From NCBI GenBank assembly GCA_016288055.1, contig JAEEXZ010000012.1, positions 1-48,251 of the forward strand: a stretch of DNA of 48,251 bases, written 5' to 3'. Under the pieces are notes generated by a model that had not been told where the DNA came from, did no database searches, and saw nothing but the letters and a program-made list of their open reading frames with translations. Position numbers and translations under genes: made by a program. Positions within the stretch are counted from its first letter, which is position 1. Each line of letters starts with the position of its first letter. The DNA is from Bacteroidales bacterium. Lineage in GTDB: Bacteria > Bacteroidota > Bacteroidia > Bacteroidales > UBA932. Positions 15,060 through 22,447 of the stretch are shown here, in pieces.

Positions 15060-15989
15060 ATGGATACTGTCAAGACCTTGATTCTGGGCGGAGGACCCGC
15101 CGGTTTTACGGCCGCCATCTACGCCGCCCGCGCCAATCTCTCCCCCGTTGTATATGAGGGAATACAGCCCGGTGGCCAGCTTACCACCACAACCATCATT
15201 GAGAATTTTCCCGGTTTCCCGGACGGCATAGACGCCAACACGCTCATGGACAACATGCGCAAACAGGCCGCCGGCTTCGGGGCCGACATACGCCAGGGCA
15301 CCGCCACCGCCGTGGACCTGGGAAAGTATCCCTTCCACGTCACCATTGACGGAACCCACGAAATCGAAGCCCGGGCCCTCATCATCGCCACGGGCGCACA
15401 GGCCAAATACCTGGGACTTCCCTCCGAGGAGAAGTTCAAGGGGGCCGGCGTGAGCGCCTGCGCCACCTGCGACGGCTTCTTCTACCGCAAGCGCACCGTA
15501 GCCGTAGTGGGCGGCGGTGACACGGCCTGCGAGGAGGCCCTCTACCTTGCCGGACTGGCCAAGAAGGTCTATATGATCGTGCGCAGGGACGTGTTCCGCG
15601 CCTCCAAGATCATGCAGGCCAAGGTCCTTAAAACAGAAAATATCGAAGTGCTGTGGAACTGCAACACCCAGGAGGTGCTGGGAGACGCCATGGGCGTTAC
15701 CGGAGCCCGCCTGGTCCGGAAAGACGGCACTGTATTTGATATCGCCATCGACGGCTTCTTCCTTGCGATCGGCCACACGCCGGCATCGGCGCTGTTCGCT
15801 CCCTGGATCAAGCTGGACGAAAACGGATACATCCGCACGGAAGGCGTCGGCACCCAGACTTCGGTCCCGGGTGTTTTCGCGGCCGGTGACGTGATGGATC
15901 CGCGCTACCGTCAGGCCGTAACGGCCGCCGCCTCCGGCTGCAAAGCCGCCCGCGATGCAGAAAACTTCCTTTTGGAACATGAAAATTAA
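15060..15989 (+). CDS. trxB: Thioredoxin-disulfide reductase
   Basis: 309 residues from the ATG four bases after the preceding stop. The FAD-binding GGGPAG is at residues 9-14, the redox-active site is CATC in SACATCDGFFYRK, the NADPH-binding loop is GGGDTA, and the late FAD motif is PGVFAAGDVMDP. The protein reduces thioredoxin with NADPH in the cytoplasm. It precedes bamD by one base (stop, one base, ATG), so the pair is probably cotranscribed. Confidence 0.95.
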   Translation: MDTVKTLILGGGPAGFTAAIYAARANLSPVVYEGIQPGGQLTTTTIIENFPGFPDGIDANTLMDNMRKQAAGFGADIRQGTATAVDLGKYPFHVTIDGTHEIEARALIIATGAQAKYLGLPSEEKFKGAGVSACATCDGFFYRKRTVAVVGGGDTACEEALYLAGLAKKVYMIVRRDVFRASKIMQAKVLKTENIEVLWNCNTQEVLGDAMGVTGARLVRKDGTVFDIAIDGFFLAIGHTPASALFAPWIKLDENGYIRTEGVGTQTSVPGVFAAGDVMDPRYRQAVTAAASGCKAARDAENFLLEHEN

Positions 15990-15990
15990 T

Positions 15991-16794
15991 ATGAAGTCAT
16001 TCAAGATTGTCGCCGCCGTCCTCGCGGCATCCCTGGTGGTTCTCGCCTGCAAGAGCCAGTATGAAGTGCTGCTCGCATCCAACGACGTGGATGCGAAATA
16101 CAACGCCGCCATGGAATACTTCCAGAACAAGAAGTATCAGAAAGCCGCTCAGCTGTTCGAGTCCATGGCCATCCTCACCAACGGCACCTCCCGCGACGAC
16201 ACCGTCCAGTACTACTGGGGCCTGTCCAACTACCGCTTCAAGGACTACTACACGGCCGAATCCAACTTCGCCCGTTTCGTGGAAAACTTCCCCCGCAGTC
16301 CCTTCGCTCCGGACGCCCAGTTCTACCGCCTGGACTGCCTGTACCGTGCCACGTACCGCTGGGAGCTGGACCAGGTACCCACCAAGTCCTGCATGGAAGC
16401 CATCCGCCAGTATATGCGTGAGTACCCGGACGACGAACCCCACATCAAGGCCTGCCAGGACATGCTCCACGATCTGCAGGACCGTCTGGACCGCAAGGAC
16501 TACGAGGCCGGACGCCAGTACTACATCATGGAGGATTACCCCGCCGCCCGCGTGAAACTGCGCAACGTACTCAAGACCAACGCCGACAATTTCTACCGCG
16601 AGGATGTCCTGTACTACACGGCCATGGCTTCGTATCACTATGCCCGCCTCAGCGTGAAGGCCAAGATGAAGGAGCGTTACCTCACCTTTGTGGACGACTA
16701 TCTCAACTTCGTGGGCGAATATCCCGAGTCCCACTACCGCGGCGAGCTGGACGGAATTTACCGCTCGGTGCAGGATTATTTGAAAAATAATTGA
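15991..16794 (+). CDS. bamD: BamD outer-membrane assembly lipoprotein
   Basis: 267 residues from MKSFKIVAAVLAASLVVLAC, a lipoprotein signal with lipobox VLAC; earlier in-frame ATGs lie inside trxB and would add a polar extension. TPR-like helices follow: YNAAMEYFQNKKYQKAAQLF, YYWGLSNYRFKDYYTAESNF and FPRSPFAPDAQFYRLDCLY are diagnostic of BamD/YfiO. BamD joins BamA at the inner face of the outer membrane and recognises barrel substrates. As in other Bacteroidota it is followed by rpoZ. Confidence 0.92.
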   Translation: MKSFKIVAAVLAASLVVLACKSQYEVLLASNDVDAKYNAAMEYFQNKKYQKAAQLFESMAILTNGTSRDDTVQYYWGLSNYRFKDYYTAESNFARFVENFPRSPFAPDAQFYRLDCLYRATYRWELDQVPTKSCMEAIRQYMREYPDDEPHIKACQDMLHDLQDRLDRKDYEAGRQYYIMEDYPAARVKLRNVLKTNADNFYREDVLYYTAMASYHYARLSVKAKMKERYLTFVDDYLNFVGEYPESHYRGELDGIYRSVQDYLKNN

Positions 16795-16847
16795 AACTAA
16801 CACGGAACTCTCGTTGTACATTATATAGATAACGTATTGTAGAGAAA

Positions 16848-17189
16848 ATGGAAAACAAGAAAAAAGTACCCTCCAACACGGTTACCCGTGACATCAAGAA
16901 CCTGGCAGCCCCTACCGGAAACATTTACGAATCCGTCGTCATCCTTTATAAGCGGGCCAACCAGATTGCAGTAGCAGAGAAGAAGGAACTCATGAAGAAA
17001 CTGGACGAGTTCCGCGGAGACCGTGACACCATGGAAGAAGTGTTCGAGAACAAGGAGCAGATCGAAATCTCCAAGTACTATGAGCGCCAGCCCAAACCGG
17101 ACCTGGTAGCTATCTCCGAATTCGAAGCCGGCGAGCTTTTCTATCGCAAGGCCCAGAACGAGAATCCCATCGACATCAACGGAGAGTAA
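16848..17189 (+). CDS. rpoZ: RNA polymerase omega-like subunit (Rpb6 superfamily)
   Basis: 113 residues. The stretch TGNIYESVVILYKRANQIAV is the Rpb6/omega helical signature, followed by a charged middle segment specific to Bacteroidota and SEFEAGELFYRK near the C terminus. Omega assists folding and assembly of the beta-prime subunit. The place between bamD and recN is the usual one in Bacteroidota. In Bacteroides-type genomes coaBC and a DUF4835 gene commonly lie between rpoZ and recN; here only four bases separate them. Confidence 0.85.
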   Translation: MENKKKVPSNTVTRDIKNLAAPTGNIYESVVILYKRANQIAVAEKKELMKKLDEFRGDRDTMEEVFENKEQIEISKYYERQPKPDLVAISEFEAGELFYRKAQNENPIDINGE

Positions 17190-17193
17190 AGCC

Positions 17194-18840
17194 ATGCTTT
17201 ACAGCCTCTCCGTCAATAATTACATTCTGATAGGCTCTTTGGAAACGACATTTCCGGAGGGCCTCGTCATTATAAGCGGAGAGACCGGCGCCGGCAAGTC
17301 CATCTTGCTGGGTGCCCTGTCCCTGGTACTGGGCGCCAAGGCCGAGGCCTCCATGGTAGGCCCTGCCGGGGAAAACTGCGTGGTAGAGGCCGTCTTCGGC
17401 ATGGACGAGACCGTAAGGAAAATCCTTGCCGATGCAGACCTCCCCTGCGAAGACGACCGCCTGGTGCTTCGCCGCACCGTCGGCCGCAGCGGACGCTCCC
17501 GCAGCTTCGCCAACGACGAACCCGTGAGCATAGGGGTGCTGCAGGAACTGTCGGCCTGCCTGGTGGACATCCATTCCCAGCATCAGACGCTGCGCCTGCA
17601 GGACGCACGCTTCCGCATGGAGGCGCTGGACCTGCGCGCCGGCGCCGGGGACCTTTGCAAGGCATGCGCCGATGCCTGGAACCAGGTACTGGCAAGCCGG
17701 AAAGCCCTGGAAGAGCTGGAGCAACGCCTGAACAGCGCCCGCGAACAGCAGGAGTACAACCAAAGCCGCTGGCAGCGCCTGGAAGAAGCCTCCCTCACGA
17801 GCGGAGAGCTCGAAGACCTGGAGGCCGAACAGAAGCAACTGGCCCACGCGGAAGAAATCAAGGAAACCCTGAGTGCGGCGGACGAGCTGCTCACTCCCGC
17901 GGGCGACGACGTCCCTTCGCCCGCCCACCAGATGCGCGAATGCGTCAAACTGCTGGAGAAGGCAGCCCGCTTCGTCCCTTCCATGCAGGAACTGTCGGAG
18001 CGGCTTTCATCGGCCCGGCTGGAGGTGGAAGACATCGCCGCCGAGGTGAACGCGGCCTGCGCCCGCATGGACGTTTCCCCGGAGCGCCTGCAGCAGGTGG
18101 AAGACCGCCTCTCGCTCCTTTACAGCCTTTTCCAAAAGTACGGCGCCACCACCGTGGACGAACTCATCGCCGAACGCGACCGCCTTTCATCCCTGGTCAT
18201 GGACGCCAGTTCCCTGGTGGCCGATGTCGAGGAAGCGCGCAAGGCGCTCGCGGGCGCGGTAAAGGCACACGAAGACCTCTGCGAACAGCTTCACGCAAAA
18301 AGGCTGGCCGGGGCCGTACCCTTCGCTGCCGCCGTCGAGGCGCAGCTTCACGGCCTGGACCTCGAGAAATCCACCTTCGAAGTGGTACTGGAAGACGCCG
18401 TTCCCGGCGCCACAGGCCGCGACACGGTCCAGTTCCTCTTCTCCTCCACCGGACAGATTAAGGCAGACGTTTCCAAAGCCGCTTCCGGCGGTGAACTGTC
18501 CCGTATCATGCTGTCCATCAAGGCCGAAATGGCCCGCTTCAAGCACATGCCCACCCTGGTGTTCGACGAAATTGACTCCGGCGTATCCGGCGGAACGGCC
18601 CACAAGATGGGACAACTGGTGTGCGAAATGGGCCGCAGCATGCAGGTCTTCGCCATCACGCACCTGCCGCAGGTGGCCGCCAAGGGACACGCACATTACC
18701 TGGTCTCCAAAGCCAGCGGCAGCACCACCGTCCACCAGCTGGACGACGAAGGACGCGTGCAGGAAATCGCCCGCATGCTGTCCGGCGCCTCCATCACGCC
18801 CGAAGCCATCGCCAACGCCCAGGCCCTACTGAAAGCATAA
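17194..18840 (+). CDS. recN: DNA repair protein RecN
   Basis: 548 residues, the usual length of this SMC-like ATPase. It opens with MLYSLSVNNYILIGSLETTF and the Walker A loop GETGAGKSILLGAL; a long, Glu/Ala/Leu-rich coiled-coil region occupies about residues 150-370; the head is completed by the ABC signature region ASGGELSRIML and Walker B TLVFDEIDSGVSGG, then AITHLPQVAAKG. RecN acts early in double-strand break repair, holding DNA ends together. It lies four bases after rpoZ and four before the Fur-like gene. Confidence 0.95.
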   Translation: MLYSLSVNNYILIGSLETTFPEGLVIISGETGAGKSILLGALSLVLGAKAEASMVGPAGENCVVEAVFGMDETVRKILADADLPCEDDRLVLRRTVGRSGRSRSFANDEPVSIGVLQELSACLVDIHSQHQTLRLQDARFRMEALDLRAGAGDLCKACADAWNQVLASRKALEELEQRLNSAREQQEYNQSRWQRLEEASLTSGELEDLEAEQKQLAHAEEIKETLSAADELLTPAGDDVPSPAHQMRECVKLLEKAARFVPSMQELSERLSSARLEVEDIAAEVNAACARMDVSPERLQQVEDRLSLLYSLFQKYGATTVDELIAERDRLSSLVMDASSLVADVEEARKALAGAVKAHEDLCEQLHAKRLAGAVPFAAAVEAQLHGLDLEKSTFEVVLEDAVPGATGRDTVQFLFSSTGQIKADVSKAASGGELSRIMLSIKAEMARFKHMPTLVFDEIDSGVSGGTAHKMGQLVCEMGRSMQVFAITHLPQVAAKGHAHYLVSKASGSTTVHQLDDEGRVQEIARMLSGASITPEAIANAQALLKA

Positions 18841-18844
18841 TGCC

Positions 18845-19297
18845 ATGGTACGCGCCAAGAACCCCATCCCCACATTGGACGACTTCCGCAATCAGCTGCG
18901 CCGCCACAACCTGCGCGCCACGCAGCAGCGGCTGGCCGTGCACGAGGTGATGATGGAGCTGGTGCATGCATCGGCCGATGCCGTCCAGCAGAAACTGGCC
19001 GAACGGGGAGCCTCCGTCACGGTGGCCTCCGTTTACAACATTCTCTCCGGCCTTGCGGACTATCGCATCTACGGACGCCGGCTGTCGGCCACCAACAAGA
19101 TGTACTTCGACATCGAGGGCGGACGGCATATCCACATGTACGACCTCGAGAACCACTGCTACCGCAATCTCCAGGACGAGGAGCTTTCCGAACTGGTAGC
19201 CGCGCACCTCAAGCGCCGCAAGTTCAAAGGATATACAGTTGAAGGAATTGACATACAAATTATAGCAAAACCCACCTGTAAAACTAGAAAGTCATGA
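18845..19297 (+). CDS. Fur-family regulator without the cysteine structural-zinc site
   Basis: 150 residues. The winged-helix half (LRRHNLRATQQRLAVHEVMM ... VTVASVYNILSGLADYRI) matches Fur/PerR/Zur DNA-binding domains, including the R-x-T-x-Q-R-x-A-V motif and the V-x-x-A-S-V-Y-N recognition helix. In the dimerisation half the position that normally reads H-H-H/D-H-x-x-C-x-x-C is GGRHIHMYDLENH: the regulatory-site histidines are partly kept, but both CxxC pairs are absent and only two scattered cysteines remain. It may therefore bind metal differently or sense another signal. It starts four bases after recN, and its stop overlaps the start of the NigD-like gene (ATGA). Confidence 0.8.
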   Translation: MVRAKNPIPTLDDFRNQLRRHNLRATQQRLAVHEVMMELVHASADAVQQKLAERGASVTVASVYNILSGLADYRIYGRRLSATNKMYFDIEGGRHIHMYDLENHCYRNLQDEELSELVAAHLKRRKFKGYTVEGIDIQIIAKPTCKTRKS

Positions 19298-19962
19298 AAA
19301 AACTATTGCTCCCCATTCTGTGCTGCCTGTTTGCCGTAGCCTCCTGCACCCTTGGCGGTTCTTACTCTGCCACCAACATGAAGGACCTCGTAACCATGGA
19401 CCAGGGCCGGCTGGTGAACGACTACGGCGTCACCTATACCATCTCCGAAATTTCCGGACAAGACCTTCCCACGCTGGTGGAAGGACAGCGCTACTATGCA
19501 GTCTTTGACATTCTGAACGAACAGCTGGAAATCGTGCTGAAGCACGCCCAGCCTACAAAGATTGTCACGCCCATTCCGGCTCCGGACAATGTGGAAGAAA
19601 TCGCCGAGAAAGACCCGGTCGAGTTCCAGTTCGACGTCCCGGGCAACAAATACCGCGACCTGGGAATCGTCTATTATAAGAATCCCAAGAGCGACTTCGT
19701 TCATGACGTTACCGTCTATTACCGTCTGGAGGATGCCGGCGCCACCCTGCACCTGTATGTATTCCATGAAGGAAACAACGAGAACCCCGCCTTTATGGAA
19801 TCCAAGGATCTTATCAAAGACTTCATGGTCATAAGCGTGCCCATCTCCTCCTTCAGCAAAGTCAACTCCCACCTCCTCACCTGGGACCTGCTCGTACAGG
19901 ACATGACCACCAAGGAGTACTCGGTTGTGCGCCGCACGCAGGAAAGCAATAGAAACTACTGA
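19294..19962 (+). CDS. NigD-like lipoprotein
   Basis: 222 residues with a lipoprotein signal (MKKLLLPILCCLFAVASC). The rest looks all-beta: a small OB-like N domain (LVNDYGVTYTISEI ... GQRYYAVFDILNEQ) and a C-terminal beta-sandwich (RYLEDA-type strands, LHLYVFHEGNNENPAF, VISVPISSF). This two-domain lipoprotein architecture fits NigD-like proteins of Bacteroidales, whose function is unknown. It overlaps the Fur-like gene by four bases, so the regulator and lipoprotein are probably coexpressed. Its stop converges with the oadA-like gene on the other strand; the two coding ends overlap by seven bases and no terminator hairpin separates them. Confidence 0.5.
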   Translation: MKKLLLPILCCLFAVASCTLGGSYSATNMKDLVTMDQGRLVNDYGVTYTISEISGQDLPTLVEGQRYYAVFDILNEQLEIVLKHAQPTKIVTPIPAPDNVEEIAEKDPVEFQFDVPGNKYRDLGIVYYKNPKSDFVHDVTVYYRLEDAGATLHLYVFHEGNNENPAFMESKDLIKDFMVISVPISSFSKVNSHLLTWDLLVQDMTTKEYSVVRRTQESNRNY

Positions 19963-21740
19963 ATAAAAGCGATTATTTCCGCTTTATCCACCTTATCACC
20001 CTGTTTCCCCAGTACCGCCACGAACAGGCCGTCAACGGCAGCGACGATGTCTTCCATGCCGTAGAAGGCCTGGACGTGGCCGATTACTTCGCCGGCCTTC
20101 ACCTTCCGTCCCACGATGGGAGCTTTTGAGGCGTCGTCCACATCCACTTCCCAAAGCAGCTGTCCCTTGACCGGACACTGCACAGGCGTGGCTTTGGGAT
20201 ATTTGGCGACGTATTCTTCCACAGGGAATTTGGGCATCTCCACCACGGGGCGTTCCACCACGATGGGCGCGCCGGCCTTGGCCTTGAGTTCGGCCAGCTC
20301 GGTATTGAAGCGTTCCTTGGCGATACCGCTGCGGTAGTCGCGGTACTGGCGCTCGTGCATGGCCAGTTCGAAGAGTTCTTCGTCGTCCTCGCCGTAGTCC
20401 CAGCCTTCCTCGTCCATCATCGCACGGAACTTAGGCAGCTCGTCAGGATAATTGTCCTGCGGGTTGCCGGTGCTGAACTCCATGCCTTTCTCCTTGGCCA
20501 GGGCCACGATTTCGGGAGCAAGCTGTCCGGGCAGCTGTCCCATGTTGCCGAGGATCATGCCCCAGGTATCCTTGTCGATGGTGGTCCAGCGGGGTTTGTC
20601 GTTGAGCATGTTGAACAGGTTCATCAGGGCCGTGTTCTTCACATACTGGCTGAACGGAGTCACCAGCGGCGGGTAACCCAGGCGGGGCCAGACATACTCC
20701 ACTTCCTCGAAGAGTTTCACCATGAGGGTGTCAAGGCTCATCTCCGGACGGCCGTGGGCACGCTGGGCGGCGTTGATGGCGCCCTGGAAGCCCTTGAGAT
20801 CGGCCATCATGGAACCCATCATACCGCCGGGCAGGCCGCAGCCTACCAGCAGGGACGTCATCTTGGCGTTGGAAGGATTGATCCAGTAGCCCAGGAAATC
20901 GTCGATGAATTTCTGGGTAAGGCGGCGCACCTCCATGTAGGCGTCCATATTCAGGTCCTTGACCAGGAAGCCGTCGCAGCGGAGCATCTCGCGGATGGTG
21001 ATCACATCCGGGTGTACCTTACCCCAGGAAAGGGGTTCCACCGCTACGTCCAGGTAGTCGGCTCCGGCGCGGGCCACCTCCAGCATGGATGCCGGGGAGA
21101 AGCCGGGGCCGGTGTGGCCGTGATACTGCACCTTGATGTGCGGATATTTTTTCTTGATATCGGCCACGAGTTCCGCGAGGACGTTGGGACGGCCGATGCC
21201 GGCCATATCCTTGAGGCAGATCTCATCGGCCCCATATTCCACAACTTTGTCCACGATGTCCATGTAATAGGCGACGGTGTGAACAGGGCTGTGGGTGATG
21301 GAAAGGGCCACCTGTGAAATCATCCCGCCTTTCTTGGCGCCGATGACGGAGCCCTTCAGGTTGCGGTGGTCGTTGAGGCCGCAGAAGGAACGGGCGATAT
21401 CCGTTCCCTGCTTTTTCTTGACCTTGAACATGAGCTCACGCACATCAAGCGGAACGGGATTCATGCGCAGGGCATTGAGGCCGCGCTCCAGCATGTGAGT
21501 CTGGATGCCCGCCTTGTGGAAAGGAGCCGTCCAGGCACGGACCGCCTTGTTGGGGTTCTCGCCGAACAGGAGATTCACCTGCTCGAAAGCACCGCCGTTG
21601 GTCTCCACGCGGTCAAAGCAACCCATGTCGATGATGGCCGGTGCCACCTCTACAAGCTGATCGACGCGCGGAACATACTTTCCGGAGCTCTGCCACATAT
21701 CCCTGTAAACCAGGGAAAACTTGATTTCACGTTTTGCCAT
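19956..21740 (-). CDS. oadA: Oxaloacetate decarboxylase alpha / pyruvate carboxylase subunit B-like protein
   Basis: About 594 residues from MAKREIKFSLVYRDMWQSS; an in-frame ATG six bases upstream is possible. Residues 1-470 form a carboxyltransferase TIM barrel: RDMWQSSGKY (metal-binding Asp), DMGCFDRVETNGGAFEQ, CLKDMAG with the lysine expected to be carbamylated, and YHGHTGPG with the metal-binding histidine. A linker rich in Glu, Pro and Val leads to a biotinyl/lipoyl-like domain (last 75 residues). The hexapeptide normally EAMKM reads QAFYGMED, so the biotinylated lysine is absent. The carboxyltransferase may therefore act with a separate biotin carrier protein. The TAG stop lies seven bases inside the end of the NigD-like gene. 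A second, diverged copy of the last domain is on the plus strand at 22.1-22.3 kb. Confidence 0.85.
   Translation of the reverse strand: MAKREIKFSLVYRDMWQSSGKYVPRVDQLVEVAPAIIDMGCFDRVETNGGAFEQVNLLFGENPNKAVRAWTAPFHKAGIQTHMLERGLNALRMNPVPLDVRELMFKVKKKQGTDIARSFCGLNDHRNLKGSVIGAKKGGMISQVALSITHSPVHTVAYYMDIVDKVVEYGADEICLKDMAGIGRPNVLAELVADIKKKYPHIKVQYHGHTGPGFSPASMLEVARAGADYLDVAVEPLSWGKVHPDVITIREMLRCDGFLVKDLNMDAYMEVRRLTQKFIDDFLGYWINPSNAKMTSLLVGCGLPGGMMGSMMADLKGFQGAINAAQRAHGRPEMSLDTLMVKLFEEVEYVWPRLGYPPLVTPFSQYVKNTALMNLFNMLNDKPRWTTIDKDTWGMILGNMGQLPGQLAPEIVALAKEKGMEFSTGNPQDNYPDELPKFRAMMDEEGWDYGEDDEELFELAMHERQYRDYRSGIAKERFNTELAELKAKAGAPIVVERPVVEMPKFPVEEYVAKYPKATPVQCPVKGQLLWEVDVDDASKAPIVGRKVKAGEVIGHVQAFYGMEDIVAAVDGLFVAVLGKQGDKVDKAEIIAFIQ
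19959..20177 (-). repeat. Copy 1 of inverted 219-base repeat (biotinyl-like domain of oadA)
   Basis: The last 73 sense codons of the oadA-like gene align without gaps to bases 22089-22307 on the opposite strand. I count 41 differences in 219 bases (about 81 percent identity): 35 codons differ only synonymously and four encode conservative replacements (V/I, A/T, I/V, G/A). The two copies face each other and flank the body of the gene and tRNA-His. Confidence 0.9.
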
Positions 21741-21763
21741 ATGCATATACTTTCAAAAGTTCG

Positions 21764-21771
21764 CAAAGTTA
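21764..21771 (-). promoter_or_regulatory. -7 element of the oadA-like gene
   Basis: The minus strand reads TAACTTTG, a full match to TAnnTTTG, 24-30 bases before the ATG. It lies back to back with the tRNA-His promoter. No convincing -33 element. Confidence 0.5.
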
Positions 21772-21781
21772 CAAAATAAAT

Positions 21782-21812
21782 TTTGCAATTCCGGATTTTC
21801 TCCTTACATTTG
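21782..21812 (+). promoter_or_regulatory. Promoter of tRNA-His
   Basis: TTTG at 21782-21785 and TACATTTG at 21805-21812 match the Bacteroidota -33 and -7 elements with the canonical 19-base spacer, ending 13 bases before the tRNA. This is the best complete promoter in the window. Confidence 0.8.
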
Positions 21813-21825
21813 CAGTCCCAAAACG

Positions 21826-21901
21826 GTGGATGTAGTTCAGCTGGTAGAGCATCGGATTGTGGTTCCGAGTGTCGTGGGTTCGAGCCCCATCATCCACCCC
21901 A
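21826..21901 (+). tRNA. tRNA-His (GTG anticodon)
   Basis: Acceptor stem GTGGATG (21826-21832) pairs with CATCCAC (21891-21897). The base before the stem is G (21825) opposite C at 21898, the extra G-1:C73 pair that is the identity mark of tRNA-His. The D arm GTTCAGCTGGTAGAGC, an anticodon loop with GTG, and the T arm GGGTTCGAGCCCC are all present, and CCA is encoded. A hairpin terminator follows directly. Confidence 0.97.
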
Positions 21902-21903
21902 CG

Positions 21904-21941
21904 AAAAAAGACCTGCAAGTTCGCGCTTGCAGGTCTTTTTT
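21904..21941 (+). terminator. Intrinsic terminator after tRNA-His
   Basis: A perfect 16-base stem, AAAAAAGACCTGCAAG (21904-21919) with CTTGCAGGTCTTTTTT (21926-21941), around the loop TTCGCG. It starts three bases after the encoded CCA. Confidence 0.92.
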
Positions 21942-22058
21942 CGTTCAATTTATCGTTATCGAACGAGACAAAATCGACTTCACGCCAGCTCCCCGCCGCA
22001 CTGTTCTCTGTTATCGCCGCACCCAAGACCGCACTCGAGCACCAGAGGTACTGGTTTT

Positions 22059-22310
22059 GTGCTCGAACCCGCCATTTCACCCGCCCCGTGCCCCGTCAAG
22101 GGCCAGCTGCTATGGGAGATCGACGTGGACGACGCCTCCAAGGCTCCCATCGTCGGCCGCAAGGTCAAGGCCGGAGAAGTCATCGGCCATGTCCAGACCT
22201 TCTACGGCATGGAAGACGTCGTCGCCGCCGTGGACGGCCTCTTCGTCGCCGTCCTCGCCAAGCAGGGCGACAAAGTAGACAAGGCCGAGATTATTGCATT
22301 CATTCAGTAA
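22059..22310 (+). CDS. Free-standing biotinyl/lipoyl-like domain, duplicate of the oadA C terminus
   Basis: If translation begins at the GTG at 22059, this is an 83-residue protein; otherwise it is a 3' gene fragment. No ATG precedes the domain in frame after tRNA-His. Residues 11-83 match the last 73 residues of the oadA-like protein with four conservative changes, while about half the codons differ synonymously. That pattern means the sequence diverged while still coding for protein, so it is either a working small carrier-like or docking protein, or the recently stranded tail of a homologous gene from a relative. Like its partner it has QTFYGMED where a biotinyl domain has EAMKM, so it lacks the modifiable lysine. 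It lies between the tRNA-His terminator and another strong hairpin. Confidence 0.5.
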   Translation: MLEPAISPAPCPVKGQLLWEIDVDDASKAPIVGRKVKAGEVIGHVQTFYGMEDVVAAVDGLFVAVLAKQGDKVDKAEIIAFIQ

Positions 22311-22338
22311 TTTACATACTATCGATTTGGTGTAAACC

Positions 22339-22376
22339 AATAACAGGCATCCACTTAGGGGTGGATGCCTGTTATT
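22339..22376. terminator. Strong hairpin, probable bidirectional terminator
   Basis: AATAACAGGCATCCAC (22339-22354) pairs perfectly over 16 bases with GTGGATGCCTGTTATT (22361-22376) around TTAGGG. It follows the domain duplicate by 28 bases. Seven stem bases (CATCCAC/GTGGATG) equal the acceptor stem of the tRNA-His 500 bases upstream. Confidence 0.75.
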
Positions 22377-22447
22377 TATGCAATATCGGAACAATTATTG
22401 CACTGTGAAACAATCGTTTTTCTAACCATTCATAACAACACCTTCAC

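Noticed and set aside
19959..22307. Fast site-specific inversion (phase variation) between the two oadA-domain copies
   Set aside because: The copies are only about 81 percent identical with differences spread evenly, there is no recombinase gene nearby and no longer identical core; kept only as a remote possibility.
21783..22310. Continuous frame running from before tRNA-His through the oadA-domain duplicate
   Set aside because: It passes through the tRNA and its terminator, so the upstream part cannot be coding; only the part from the GTG at 22059 is considered.
22339..22376. attR-like duplicate of the tRNA-His 3' end
   Set aside because: Only the 7-base acceptor strands match; the T arm and the rest of the tRNA end are absent and no integrase is present.
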